From WLJO01 sp945889085 (GTDB lineage Bacteria > Actinomycetota > Acidimicrobiia > Acidimicrobiales > Ilumatobacteraceae), in NCBI GenBank assembly GCA_945889085.1, contig CAMDBM010000013.1, positions 1 through 62,528 on the forward strand: a stretch of 62,528 nucleotides of DNA, written 5' to 3'. Position 1 is the first letter of the stretch; each line of letters opens with the position of its first letter. This document shows, piece after piece, positions 51,258 to 60,093 of the stretch. Below the pieces are notes generated by a model. The model saw only the letters and a program-made list of their open reading frames with translations, made no database searches and was not told the origin of the DNA. The position numbers were made by a program, and so were the translations under genes.

Positions 51258-52640
51258 GTGCGCAGGTTAGCCATCGTCATCCTCTTGGCCACGCTGGCCG
51301 CTCCCGCGGCGCGGGCTTTCGCACAGGATGGCGGCACAGCGGCCAATCAGGGCGCCGCACCGGTCGACGTGTTCAAGGTCACCGGTCTCATTGACCCCGT
51401 CCTCGCTGACGGAATCGACAAGGCGATCGACCGCGCGGTCAAGAACGGGTCTCAGGCGCTCGTCATCCAGATGAACTCCAAGGGGGCAGTGGTGAGCCGC
51501 GCCCGGATGGAGCGGCTTGCGCAGCACATCGCAACATCGGAGATCCCGGTTGCCATTTGGGTTGGCCCCTCGGGAGCCCGTGCCACAGGCCTCGCCGGAC
51601 AGTTGCTCGGCGCCGCCGCAGCCACGGGAATAGCGGGTAAGACGAAGATCGGCAACTTCGGCGAACCCCTCGCTCCTGCCGGGGTCACGATGCGGCTCGG
51701 CGACGCCGCCCAGGAGTTGCGGGCGCGCACAGTTGGTTCGCAGGACGCACGCCAGCTCGGCCTCGTCCGGATCGGTAGCAAGGACCCGACGATCGAGATC
51801 GTCAAGAACATGATCGCGGGTCTCGACGGCCTCGAGTACAACGGGCGCGTCCTCGACACGGCCATCGAGATCGTGCAGGACGGCACCACGCAACAGCAGC
51901 TCACCGGTGCCCGTTTCACGGATCTCGGGCTCACCGACCGGCTGTTCCACACCGTGGCGAGCCCGCCGATTGCCTACCTGCTCTTCATCGCGGCGCTTGC
52001 GCTCTTGATCTTCGAGTTGTACACAGCGGGTGTGGGTCTTGCCGGTCTCATCGGGGCCGGCTGCCTTGTGCTCGGTTGCTACGGGCTCGGTGCACTCCCG
52101 GTGCGCGGCTGGGCAGTGGGCATGATCGTTGCTGCGATGCTGGTGAGCGCCGTGGACGTTCAGGTTGGTATTCCACGGTTCTGGACCGGGGTCGGACTGC
52201 TCGGCAATCTGGTCGGGGCCCTCTGGCTGTTCAGGGACGGGTTCATGCTGTCGTGGATCACGCTGTCGGTTGGCATGATTGCGATCGCTCTGACGTTCAT
52301 CGTCGGCATGCCCTCAATGGTCCGCACCCGGTTCGCCACGCCGACCATCGGTCGGGAATGGATGATCGGCGAGATGGGTGAGGCGGTCATTGCCGTGGAC
52401 CCCGAGGGCATTGTGGAGGTGCGCGGAGCCCAGTGGCGAGCACGTGCCAACCGTGCCACGCCGGTCGGCAGGGGCGACAAGGTGCGCGTGGTGGGGATCG
52501 ACGGAGTGACCCTCGAGGTGGAGCCCGAGAGCGGCGGTGCCCGCGACTATCGAGAGCGCCGGCCCAAGACCGACGACGGGTTGGTCGACGGCGATGCCCT
52601 GGCCTCCGACGAGTCAGCGTCTGCGAGCGGGACCAACTGA
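51258..52640 (+). CDS. Long-form NfeD protein with degenerate ClpP-like domain
   Basis: A 460-residue protein: signal/first membrane segment (RRLAIVILLATLAAPAARA), a ClpP/crotonase-like domain (~35-220), a multi-helix membrane block (~235-365) and a C-terminal NfeD OB-fold (GEAVIAVDPEGIVEVRGAQW). The protease domain lacks the usual Ser: the ARAASAGTF motif of active STOPP proteases reads ARATGLAGQ, and no equivalent of the Lys region is clear. A scaffold for membrane microdomains is inferred. Its stop is four bases before selA. GTG 51258 follows GGAGG. Confidence 0.82.
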   Translation: MRRLAIVILLATLAAPAARAFAQDGGTAANQGAAPVDVFKVTGLIDPVLADGIDKAIDRAVKNGSQALVIQMNSKGAVVSRARMERLAQHIATSEIPVAIWVGPSGARATGLAGQLLGAAAATGIAGKTKIGNFGEPLAPAGVTMRLGDAAQELRARTVGSQDARQLGLVRIGSKDPTIEIVKNMIAGLDGLEYNGRVLDTAIEIVQDGTTQQQLTGARFTDLGLTDRLFHTVASPPIAYLLFIAALALLIFELYTAGVGLAGLIGAGCLVLGCYGLGALPVRGWAVGMIVAAMLVSAVDVQVGIPRFWTGVGLLGNLVGALWLFRDGFMLSWITLSVGMIAIALTFIVGMPSMVRTRFATPTIGREWMIGEMGEAVIAVDPEGIVEVRGAQWRARANRATPVGRGDKVRVVGIDGVTLEVEPESGGARDYRERRPKTDDGLVDGDALASDESASASGTN

Positions 52641-52644
52641 ACCC

Positions 52645-53898
52645 ATGAGCGCCTCCCGGCCACCGTCGGTAGACGCGCTCGCCCGTTCCCTCTCGGCCAC
52701 CGGTCTGCCCCACGCCCTGCTGGTGGAGGTGGCGCGGGAGTCCATCGCCTCCGGCAACTGGGAGGCCGCCGCCGATCGTGTGGAACTCCTCGCCCGCTCG
52801 TTCCTGCAGCCAGTCATCAACGCGTCCGGGGTCTTGCTGCACACGAATCTCGGCCGGGCACCGCTGCCGCACTTCGGTGACGGCCACGCGGTGAACCTCG
52901 AATTCGACCTCGCCACCGGCCGTCGGGGATCGCGCCAGACGGCGGTCGGTGGCCTGCTCGCCCGGTTGTGCGGTGCCGAGGCAGCCGTGGTGGTGAACAA
53001 CAATGCCGCCGCCGTCCTGCTCGTCGTGAGCGCCCTGGCCGAGGGTCGTGAGGTGCTGGTGTCCCGCGGCGAGAGCGTAGAGATCGGTGGCGGGTTCCGC
53101 GTCCCCGAGGTGATGGAACAGTCCGGCGCGACGCTCGTCGACGTCGGCACCACCAACCGGACACGGGCAGAGGACTACCGACGGCGGGTGAGCGATCGAA
53201 CCGCACTCATCCTCAAGATCCACCCGTCCAACTACCGCGTCGAGGGGTTTGTCGAGGAGGCAACGGTCAGCGACCTCGCGCCGATCGGTGTGCCGGTGGT
53301 CTGCGACATCGGGTCCGGTCTTGTGGACGCCTCCTGCCCGTGGATCACGTCCGGGCCCCCCGCATGGCTCGTCGGAGAGCCGGCGGCGCGCCAGACACTT
53401 GCGGCCGGCGCATCGCTCGTGATGTTCAGCACCGACAAACTGTTCGGTGGGCCCCAGGCCGGCGTCATCGCCGGCAACGCGGCACTCATCGAGCGTTGCG
53501 CCCGACACCCGCTGATGCGCGCCCTTCGCCCGGGCGCGCTCGTGCTGTCCACACTGCAGGACGTCGCGCTCGCCTATCTCCGTCGCGAGGCTGGCCGCAC
53601 GGTGCCGTTCTGGGCAATGGCCACAGCACCAGCATCCGAGATCGAGCGCAGGGCCCGGGCGCTCCAGGTCGGCCGCGTCGTCCCGCTCGAGTCGCTGCCG
53701 GGCGCGGGTTCGCTGCCCGGGATGACGGTCCCATCGTTCGGCATCGTGCTGGACGGCGATCGCTCCGAGCAACTGCGCCTCCACCGCCCGCCGGTCATCG
53801 CACGAGTGCGCGAACAGCAGACCTATCTGGATCTTCGTACCGTCACCCCGGAGGATGATCCCGTCGTTGCCCACGCCGTGGGAGCCCTCACACCGTGA
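52645..53898 (+). CDS. selA: L-seryl-tRNA(Sec) selenium transferase
   Basis: A 417-residue PLP enzyme (EC 2.9.1.1) that converts Ser-tRNA(Sec) to Sec-tRNA(Sec) with selenophosphate. The hallmark NASGVLLHTNLGRAPLP, VNNNAAAVLLVVSALAEGRE, ILKIHPSNYRVEGF and FSTDKLFGGPQAG with PLP Lys265 are all present. It is somewhat shorter than E. coli SelA (463). It begins four bases after nfeD and overlaps selB by GTGA, so nfeD-selA-selB may be one transcript. Confidence 0.96.
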   Translation: MSASRPPSVDALARSLSATGLPHALLVEVARESIASGNWEAAADRVELLARSFLQPVINASGVLLHTNLGRAPLPHFGDGHAVNLEFDLATGRRGSRQTAVGGLLARLCGAEAAVVVNNNAAAVLLVVSALAEGREVLVSRGESVEIGGGFRVPEVMEQSGATLVDVGTTNRTRAEDYRRRVSDRTALILKIHPSNYRVEGFVEEATVSDLAPIGVPVVCDIGSGLVDASCPWITSGPPAWLVGEPAARQTLAAGASLVMFSTDKLFGGPQAGVIAGNAALIERCARHPLMRALRPGALVLSTLQDVALAYLRREAGRTVPFWAMATAPASEIERRARALQVGRVVPLESLPGAGSLPGMTVPSFGIVLDGDRSEQLRLHRPPVIARVREQQTYLDLRTVTPEDDPVVAHAVGALTP

Positions 53899-55637
53899 GC
53901 CCTGCGCGACCCGTCGTACGCGTGCTCGCCACCGCTGGCCACGTGGACCACGGGAAGTCTTCGCTCGTGCTCGCGCTCACCGGTACCGACCCGGACCGGT
54001 TCGAGGAGGAGAAGCGCCGGGGCCTCACGATCGACCTGGGATTCGCGCACACAGCGCTGCCCTCGGGCGCCGGCATCGCGTTCGTGGACGTGCCGGGCCA
54101 CGTGCGTTTCCTGCGCAACATGCTTGCCGGCGTCGGGGCCGTTGATGCGTGTCTCTTCGTCGTCGCCGCCACCGAGGGATGGAAGCCCCAGAGCGAGGAG
54201 CATCTTCGGATCCTTCAGCTGTTGGGTATCCGGCATGGCGTGATTGCCCTCACCAAGGTTGACGCCGTCGACGAAGAATGGCTCGAGGTGGCCACGATGG
54301 ATGTCCTCGATCACGTTCGTGGCACGTTCCTGGAGTCGGCACCGATCGCGCCCGTCTCGTCGGTGACGGGTGCTGGGGTGGAGGAACTGCGTTCGGCCCT
54401 GGATCTCCTCGTAGCCGGAACGCCGACAGCAGCGGACAGCGGGCGCCCGCGTCTCTGGGTAGATCGAGTCTTCGCCGCCCGCGGTTCGGGAACGGTCGTC
54501 ACGGGAACGCTCATCGGCGGAGCCCTCGCGGCGGCGGCCCACGTGGAGGTACTCGGTCAGTCGGGCACGCACGCCGTCCGGATCCGGTCGATCCAGACCC
54601 TCGGCCACACGGTCGATCGGGTAGATCCCGGCCAGCGCGTCGCCCTCAATCTCGTTGGGGTCGAGCACACGCAGCTTCGCCGCGGGGACTGCGTGATCCA
54701 AGTGGCGCGTTGGCGCCCGACGACCCGATTCGACGCGTCGCTCAGCGTGCTCGACGCACTCGACCACCGCGTGTCGAGGAGAGGCGCGCACGTGGCCTAT
54801 GTCGGCTCCGGCGAGTTCCCGGTCCGGGTGCGCATCCTCGGCAGCGAGACGCTCGGCCCGGGTGACGAGGGTCTCGTCCGGATTCATGTGGCCCAGCATC
54901 TGGCGCTTCTTCCGGGAGACCGGTTCATCCTGCGCGAAGCCGGGCGGAACGAGACGGTCGGTGGGGGTGAGGTCCTCGATATCGCGCCGGTGCGCCCCGC
55001 ATCGAAAGCCCGGCCGGACCGGTCCGTCGACCGTGTCGTGGCCGAGCAGGAATGGATTGATGCCGATGAGTTAGAGGCCCTCACCGGTGTGCGTCGCGAC
55101 GCAACCGTGGGCCGGTGGGTCGTTGCGCCGGGCGGGGTCGAGCGCATGCTCGAACAGCTTCGGAGCGACGTGCAGGAATGTGGCGTGCTCGGTCTCGATA
55201 TCGCCGTGCTCGACGAGCGGCAGCGTGCCGTGGTGACGCTCGCGTCGGACCTCGAGGTTGATGCAGGACGTGTTCGGCCGGCCGCTCAGGCCGATCCGTT
55301 GACGGATCACCCGTTCCTTGCCGAGGTGCGCGCGGGTGGCCTCACCCCTCCGTCTCCCGATGGCGTTGACCGGGCGGTGCTCCGCGAACTGGTGCGACGC
55401 GGGCTGCTCGTCGAGCGGGACGGCGTGTACTTCCACATCGACGCCATCGGCACTGCTATCGAGGCGGCTGTCCGCCTGTTGAGTGAGCACCCAGGCGGGT
55501 TCACCGTGGCCCAGTTCCGCGATGCCACGGCAACAACGCGAAAATTCGTGTTGCCCCTCCTCGGTGAGCTGGATGCCCAGGGGATGACGCGTCGCCGCGA
55601 CGAACTGCGGATCGGTGGCCCGCGCTTGCCCGGCTAG
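53895..55637 (+). CDS. selB: Selenocysteine-specific elongation factor
   Basis: A 580-residue translation GTPase that brings Sec-tRNA(Sec) to UGA codons marked by a SECIS hairpin. The G domain shows AGHVDHGKSSLVLALTG, FVDVPGHVRFLRNML and ALTKVDAVD; the EF-Tu-like domains follow, and the C-terminal winged helices (FTVAQFRDATATTRKFVLPL) bind SECIS RNA. GTG 53895 overlaps the selA stop. Its likely client in this window is the Sec-ArsC at 12102. Confidence 0.96.
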   Translation: MSPARPVVRVLATAGHVDHGKSSLVLALTGTDPDRFEEEKRRGLTIDLGFAHTALPSGAGIAFVDVPGHVRFLRNMLAGVGAVDACLFVVAATEGWKPQSEEHLRILQLLGIRHGVIALTKVDAVDEEWLEVATMDVLDHVRGTFLESAPIAPVSSVTGAGVEELRSALDLLVAGTPTAADSGRPRLWVDRVFAARGSGTVVTGTLIGGALAAAAHVEVLGQSGTHAVRIRSIQTLGHTVDRVDPGQRVALNLVGVEHTQLRRGDCVIQVARWRPTTRFDASLSVLDALDHRVSRRGAHVAYVGSGEFPVRVRILGSETLGPGDEGLVRIHVAQHLALLPGDRFILREAGRNETVGGGEVLDIAPVRPASKARPDRSVDRVVAEQEWIDADELEALTGVRRDATVGRWVVAPGGVERMLEQLRSDVQECGVLGLDIAVLDERQRAVVTLASDLEVDAGRVRPAAQADPLTDHPFLAEVRAGGLTPPSPDGVDRAVLRELVRRGLLVERDGVYFHIDAIGTAIEAAVRLLSEHPGGFTVAQFRDATATTRKFVLPLLGELDAQGMTRRRDELRIGGPRLPG

Positions 55638-55672
55638 GGCCACTGCAAGCACGCTCGTTCCGTCGTGAGTGC

Positions 55673-55969
55673 CTAACCGACAGCGGTAATGAGCAAGGAC
55701 CGACGTTCGTACTCAGTCAGACCACCCCAGATGCCGAATGGCTCCCGGGTGACCAGCGCATAGTCCAGACAGGATCCCTGCACCGGGCAGCCCAAACAGA
55801 TGGTCTTGGCCTGCGATTCGCGCCGCGCACGTTCATCTCTCGACTCATGGTGCATTGGCGGATAAAAGGCCCGCGACTGTTCCCGACCCTTGCAGGCGGC
55901 AGCACGGAGCCACGGCCTGTCCTCGGCGTCGCGCGCAACAAGAAGCATTTCTTCCACGACTTCCCCCAT
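55673..55969 (-). CDS. WhiB-family iron-sulfur regulator
   Basis: A 98-residue Wbl protein. Cys26, Cys58, Cys61 and Cys67 (RAAACKGR, TICLGCPVQGSC) would hold a [4Fe-4S] cluster; the turn is FGIWGGL and is followed by a basic end (YERRSLL). ATG 55969 is preceded by GGGGGA; an in-frame TTG at 55987 is possible. Which Wbl class it belongs to is unclear. Actinobacteria use them in redox and development control. Confidence 0.92.
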   Translation of the reverse strand: MGEVVEEMLLVARDAEDRPWLRAAACKGREQSRAFYPPMHHESRDERARRESQAKTICLGCPVQGSCLDYALVTREPFGIWGGLTEYERRSLLITAVG

Positions 55970-56251
55970 CGTGTCGTATTCCCCCAACAGAAAAAAATAG
56001 GTCTTTTGTCACCTACAGAGCAACCCTGCGACCGATGGAGACCTGACGGGACCGTAGGCACGGGCAGTTCCCGCAAACCACCACTCCGAGTGGCGACCGC
56101 ACCGAGAAGTGTTCTTGCTACTTTTGGTGGCATTTGTTTCGAACCGCGACTAGTGTCTTCCTCAAGAGGGGCGGAGTGCTTCTTGAGATTTTCAACGGAG
56201 TGCGGTGAATCCATCGCTACATGGGTGCACCGGAGAGGGATCGAGGCAGAA
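55970..56251. promoter_or_regulatory. Divergent regulatory region, whiB / CAP protein
   Basis: This 282-base gap is more AT-rich than its neighbours (AAAAAAATAGG near 55990). A 7-bp inverted repeat CTCAAGA/TCTTGAG (56161-56187) followed by ATTTTC is the only clear structure. No small gene is supported. Confidence 0.4.
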
Positions 56252-57496
56252 GTGAGCAGGTATCGGTACCAAAAACTGATCGCAGGTGCTGTGGGCGTCG
56301 TCGCCGCAGTCCTCGCTGTGACCCCGGTCGCTACGGCAGCGCCGGCCTCCTCGTATGGGCTTTCTCCGGTGGGGATAACCCTTCCGGACGCAGCCACCGC
56401 CGAGACGCAGTTGCTCGACCTCCTCAACCAGGCTCGCGTCGATGCCGGTCTGAATGCGCTCGTGCGGATTCCGTCGTACGACCACTACGCCCGTGAATGG
56501 TCCGGGTTCATGTCATCGGGTGGGTGCACCGAGCGAGACAGAACGACGCTGTGCCACCGTCAGAACCTCGCAGTAATCGCTTCCCTCGCTGCTCCCAAGG
56601 GTTGGGCCCGCGCCGGCGAGAACGTGGGCATGGTGCCTGATGGCGGCACCATCCTCTCCCTGCATAACGCCTTCATGAATTCGGCATCGCACCGGGCGAA
56701 CATCCTTCACTCGCAGTACAACGCAGTGGGCGTGGGTGTCACGTTCGACGCCAACGGGATGCTGTTCGTCACGTTCGAGTTCATCGCAACCATCGGCACG
56801 CCGAACTCGACCGGCCCGGTGGTCGGCTTCCCCGAGCCGCCGGCGGGATCCAGTGAAGAGGACGCCTTCATCTTCTACCTGAACTTCTTGCGCCAACAGG
56901 CCGGCGTCCAGACCGTCACTCGTCAGGCAGTGCTCGATCGGGAGTCGGCGTTCTGGAGCAATCGGATGCTTGCCCGGGCCTGCGGCGCCAGCAGCCTCTG
57001 CAACCGCAAGGATTCCCGGGACGTCGCCAAGGCGGCCGTCGGTTCGGGCAAGACGAGGTGGTGGGGAACGGTCGTTGGGATGACCTATGCCACCGACACG
57101 AGTGCCCAGATCTCCCAGTTGACCCAGAACTCGTCAATGAGGGCCGTGCTGCTGCGCCCCGACGTCAACCTCGTTGGCATCGGCTACTCGATCACCGCTG
57201 ACGGAAAGCGTCTCATCACACTGATCCTGCTCAACGCACGCAATGCCGCAAGCTCCCTCCCTGCGAGCGGCAACGGCTGTGGCTGGGTCACGTCCACCCT
57301 GCGGCAGCGTGCCAAGGGCCCCGAGGTACGGGCCGCCCAGTGCGCGCTCGCCTCAAAGGGCGGCTGGACCGGTCCCGTGGACGGCAGCTACAACAGCACG
57401 TTCGCCAAGGCCATCAAGGTGTTCCAGAAGTCGATGCGGCTGAGGGTGAACGGCACGCTCGACCCGAAGACCCGCAAGGCGCTCGGGGTCAGCTGA
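56252..57496 (+). CDS. Secreted CAP/SCP-domain protein with peptidoglycan-binding domain
   Basis: A 414-residue exported protein. The signal peptide has the core LIAGAVGVVAAVLAVTPVAT and a likely cut after ATAAPA. A CAP domain follows (~45-180) with LLDLLNQARVDAGLNALV, RAGENVGM and NSASHRANIL; a second, degenerate CAP-like repeat spans ~195-325. The end is a PG-binding-1 domain (VRAAQCALASKGG, VDGSYNSTFAKAIKVFQKS). It probably sits in the cell wall. GTG 56252 is chosen because the signal peptide starts there. Confidence 0.87.
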   Translation: MSRYRYQKLIAGAVGVVAAVLAVTPVATAAPASSYGLSPVGITLPDAATAETQLLDLLNQARVDAGLNALVRIPSYDHYAREWSGFMSSGGCTERDRTTLCHRQNLAVIASLAAPKGWARAGENVGMVPDGGTILSLHNAFMNSASHRANILHSQYNAVGVGVTFDANGMLFVTFEFIATIGTPNSTGPVVGFPEPPAGSSEEDAFIFYLNFLRQQAGVQTVTRQAVLDRESAFWSNRMLARACGASSLCNRKDSRDVAKAAVGSGKTRWWGTVVGMTYATDTSAQISQLTQNSSMRAVLLRPDVNLVGIGYSITADGKRLITLILLNARNAASSLPASGNGCGWVTSTLRQRAKGPEVRAAQCALASKGGWTGPVDGSYNSTFAKAIKVFQKSMRLRVNGTLDPKTRKALGVS

Positions 57497-57502
57497 GCGT
57501 CC

Positions 57503-57523
57503 GGCCCGCACGGCGTGCGGGCC
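57503..57523 (+). terminator. Hairpin after CAP protein gene
   Basis: GGCCCGCAC and GTGCGGGCC pair perfectly over 9 bp around a 3-base loop, seven bases after the stop codon. There is no T-run, but position and strength suit a terminator. Confidence 0.6.
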
Positions 57524-57545
57524 CGCAAATCGCTAGCGTGAAGAC

Positions 57546-57998
57546 GTGGGCCTCGTCGTACTCCTGTTGATCATTGGGGTACCGATCGCTGAGCTCTACG
57601 TATTCGTGCAGATGAGCCACGCGATCGGTTTCTTCGCCTCCCTCGTCGTGCTGGCTGCCGTGTCGGTCGTCGGTGGTTGGATCGTCAGGCGCCAGGGCCT
57701 GCGTGTCTGGCGCCGCTTCAACGAGCAGGTTCGGCAGGGCTCGGTTCCCTCCAACGAGATTGTCGACGGGGCGCTCCTGCTCCTGGCGGGCGCGATGTTG
57801 CTCACGCCGGGTTTCATCACCGATGCACTCGGGATCCTGCTGCTGCTGCCGCCGGTGCGCCTCGCTGTCAGGGCCTACGTCAACCGGCGGGCCCGCCGCC
57901 GAGGAGTCGCTACCGCCACCTATTCCGGACCCTTGCCCCGCTCGGGCCCCTTCTCGCCCCACGGCGTCATCGACGTCGGATCGGATGACCGTGACTGA
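57546..57998 (+). CDS. fxsA: FxsA family membrane protein
   Basis: A 150-residue inner-membrane protein with helices at ~3-20, 25-45 and 75-95. PIAELYVFVQMSHAIGFF, GGWIVRRQGLRVWRRF and LLLAGAMLLTPGFITDALGI are the family pattern. In E. coli FxsA relieves exclusion of phage T7 by F plasmids; the normal role is unknown. GTG 57546 is the start. It overlaps the Nudix gene by 14 bases. Confidence 0.9.
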   Translation: MGLVVLLLIIGVPIAELYVFVQMSHAIGFFASLVVLAAVSVVGGWIVRRQGLRVWRRFNEQVRQGSVPSNEIVDGALLLLAGAMLLTPGFITDALGILLLLPPVRLAVRAYVNRRARRRGVATATYSGPLPRSGPFSPHGVIDVGSDDRD

Positions 57999-58854
57999 CC
58001 GCCCCGAAGTGCTCGACTACGACCCGCACCGGGTGCCCACCCGGCCGGCGGCCACCGTCATGCTCGTGAGGGATGCGGCGGCGTCCGGTATCGAGGTGTT
58101 CATGATGCGGCGCACCGCAGCAGCGGTGTTCGCGGCGAGCCAATATGTGTTCCCGGGCGGCAAGGTGGACGACGCGGACCACGCGGTGAACATGGAGCCG
58201 TGGTGCGACGGGCGCACCGATGCTTCCTCGAGCGGACTGCTGCAGGTACCTGCCGGCGGTCTCAGCTTCTGGGTTGCCGCAATCCGCGAGTGCTTCGAGG
58301 AGGCCGGGGTGCTCCTCGCGCGAAATACGGCATCCGACGACATCATCTCGTTCGATGATGCATCGGTGGCTGCTCGCTTCTCGGCGTACCGCGACGAGAT
58401 GAATGCAGGCCAACTGGACCTCGGCGACCTCTGCCGTCGCGAGGACCTTCGATTGATCACCGACGCGATCGGGTACGTGAGCCACTGGATCACCCCAATC
58501 GGCCCGCCCCGCCGTTTCGATGCACGGTTCTTCATCGCACGTGCCCCTCAGGCTCAGGAGCCGCTCCACGACGACAATGAAACGGTGGAGAGTCTCTGGG
58601 TGCGCCCGAGCGAGGCCCTCGACCGGTTCCGTGCCGGGAACCTCGCGATGTTCCCGCCGACGGCGGCGAACCTCGAGTTCCTCGCCGACCACTCGAGCGC
58701 CGATGTTGCGCTCGCGTCGGCTGTAGCCCACGGGAAGACGCCCCCGGCAGTGCACCCGAAGGTGAAGGCGAACGACGACGGCAAGGTGGTGGTCACGCTG
58801 TTCCCGGGCGATGGTGGCTACGACGCAGCACCCGACTACGAGGTCATCGCCTAG
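57985..58854 (+). CDS. Nudix hydrolase (NUDT19/CoA-diphosphatase-like)
   Basis: A 289-residue Nudix protein. The box is split by an insert as in NUDT7/NUDT19-like enzymes: YVFPGGKVDDAD early, then GGLSFWVAAIRECFEEAGVL with REcfEEaG metal ligands. Later text SHWITPIGPPRRFDARFFIA is usual for this subgroup, which hydrolyses CoA or acyl-CoA diphosphates. It starts inside fxsA. Its stop TAG overlaps the convergent mrp stop in CTAG. Confidence 0.87.
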   Translation: MTVTDRPEVLDYDPHRVPTRPAATVMLVRDAAASGIEVFMMRRTAAAVFAASQYVFPGGKVDDADHAVNMEPWCDGRTDASSSGLLQVPAGGLSFWVAAIRECFEEAGVLLARNTASDDIISFDDASVAARFSAYRDEMNAGQLDLGDLCRREDLRLITDAIGYVSHWITPIGPPRRFDARFFIARAPQAQEPLHDDNETVESLWVRPSEALDRFRAGNLAMFPPTAANLEFLADHSSADVALASAVAHGKTPPAVHPKVKANDDGKVVVTLFPGDGGYDAAPDYEVIA

Positions 58855-60041
58855 GCGGTTGTGGCTGGCTTTCTGCCGAGCGTGAGCTCGATGGAATCGA
58901 GCATCCGTGCCGAGCAACCGGCGAGTGCGATGGGGGGAATCGTTTCGTTGACGAGGCGCTCGGCAAGCCTGCGGAAGGCGCGTGCCGCCTCGCCGTCGCC
59001 CTCGATTGCTACAGGGGCCCCAGAATCCCCGCCGGCGGCAACTGCCGCCTCGAGCGGGATCTGGGCGAGCAGCTCGGCGCCGATGGTGTTGGCGAGCTCC
59101 TGACCCCCACCACGACCGAACAGCTCGTAGCGCTCGCCGTGGTCGCAGATGAATGCGCTCATGTTCTCCACCACGCCCGCAACGCGGAGGAAGGAGCGAC
59201 GGGCCATGTCGGCGGCGCGCACAGCGACCTTCTGCGCGGCGAGAGCCGGTGTGGTGACGATGAGCATGTCGGTACGCGGCAGCATGCGCGCCAGACCCAT
59301 CTGCACGTCCCCGGTTCCCGGGGGCATGTCGATGAGCAGGTAGTCCAGTTGTCCCCAGCGCACGTCATTGAGGAACTGCTCGACGGCCTTGGTGAGCATC
59401 AGGCCACGCCACATGAGCGCCGTCTCTTCGTCGACGAGGAAGCCGGTAGAGACCACTTTCAGGGTTCCGGGCCCGATGCGGCGCTCGTTCGGGATGATCA
59501 TCGGGCGGTCTGAGCCCTCTACCTTCTGGGCCTCGAGGCGATCGGACATGCCGAGCAGCCTCGGTACCGAGAAGCCCCAGATGTCCGCGTCGAGGACACC
59601 GACGGTGAAGCCACGGGCAGCGATTGCCGCCGCGAGGTTGACCGTGACCGAAGACTTGCCTACACCGCCATTGCCCGACGCGATCGCCAGGACACGGGTG
59701 TTGGCAGGAACAGCAGTGTCCGAAGCGTTCTCCTTCGCGTTCCAGCGTGCCTTGGTCATGACGGCGCTGCGCTCATCGGGGGTCATCTCGCCCCAGTCGA
59801 TCTTCACCTTGGTGACACCGGGGTGAGCCCCAACGCGGGTCTCGACGTCTTTTTTGATCTGGGCGCGCAGGGGGCAGCCGGAGATCGTGAGCTTGACGGA
59901 GACGAGAACGTGGCCGTCCTCGCCCACGGTCACCGAGGGGACCATGCCGAGATCAACAACGTTGCCGCCGAGTTCGGGATCAATCACCCCGCGAAGGAGG
60001 CCGAGGATGTCATCAACAGACGGGGGCGCTACAGCGGGCAC
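58851..60041 (-). CDS. mrp: Mrp/NBP35-type iron-sulfur carrier ATPase (ApbC-like)
   Basis: A 396-residue protein with an N-terminal MIP18/DUF59 domain (GVIDPELGGNVVDLGMV) and a P-loop ATPase (ASGNGGVGKSSVTVNLAAAI, LDADIWGFSVPRLLG, LLIDMPPGTGDVQM). The CxxC of ApbC-like carriers is not kept (NMSAFICDHGERYELFG has one Cys), so cluster binding may differ. GTG 60041 is taken over a TTG six bases upstream. Divergence from sufR suggests shared control with iron-sulfur assembly. Confidence 0.92.
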   Translation of the reverse strand: MPAVAPPSVDDILGLLRGVIDPELGGNVVDLGMVPSVTVGEDGHVLVSVKLTISGCPLRAQIKKDVETRVGAHPGVTKVKIDWGEMTPDERSAVMTKARWNAKENASDTAVPANTRVLAIASGNGGVGKSSVTVNLAAAIAARGFTVGVLDADIWGFSVPRLLGMSDRLEAQKVEGSDRPMIIPNERRIGPGTLKVVSTGFLVDEETALMWRGLMLTKAVEQFLNDVRWGQLDYLLIDMPPGTGDVQMGLARMLPRTDMLIVTTPALAAQKVAVRAADMARRSFLRVAGVVENMSAFICDHGERYELFGRGGGQELANTIGAELLAQIPLEAAVAAGGDSGAPVAIEGDGEAARAFRRLAERLVNETIPPIALAGCSARMLDSIELTLGRKPATTA

Positions 60042-60054
60042 GCACAAATTGTAC

Positions 60055-60066
60055 CGGTGTACACCG
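60055..60066. promoter_or_regulatory. Palindromic operator between mrp and sufR-like gene
   Basis: CGGTGTACACCG is a perfect 12-base palindrome centred 34 bases before the regulator start and 20 bases before the mrp start. It is probably the binding site of the SufR-like regulator encoded next to it. Confidence 0.6.
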
Positions 60067-60093
60067 TGTTAATCCGTTGCTAGACTTCGGGAA

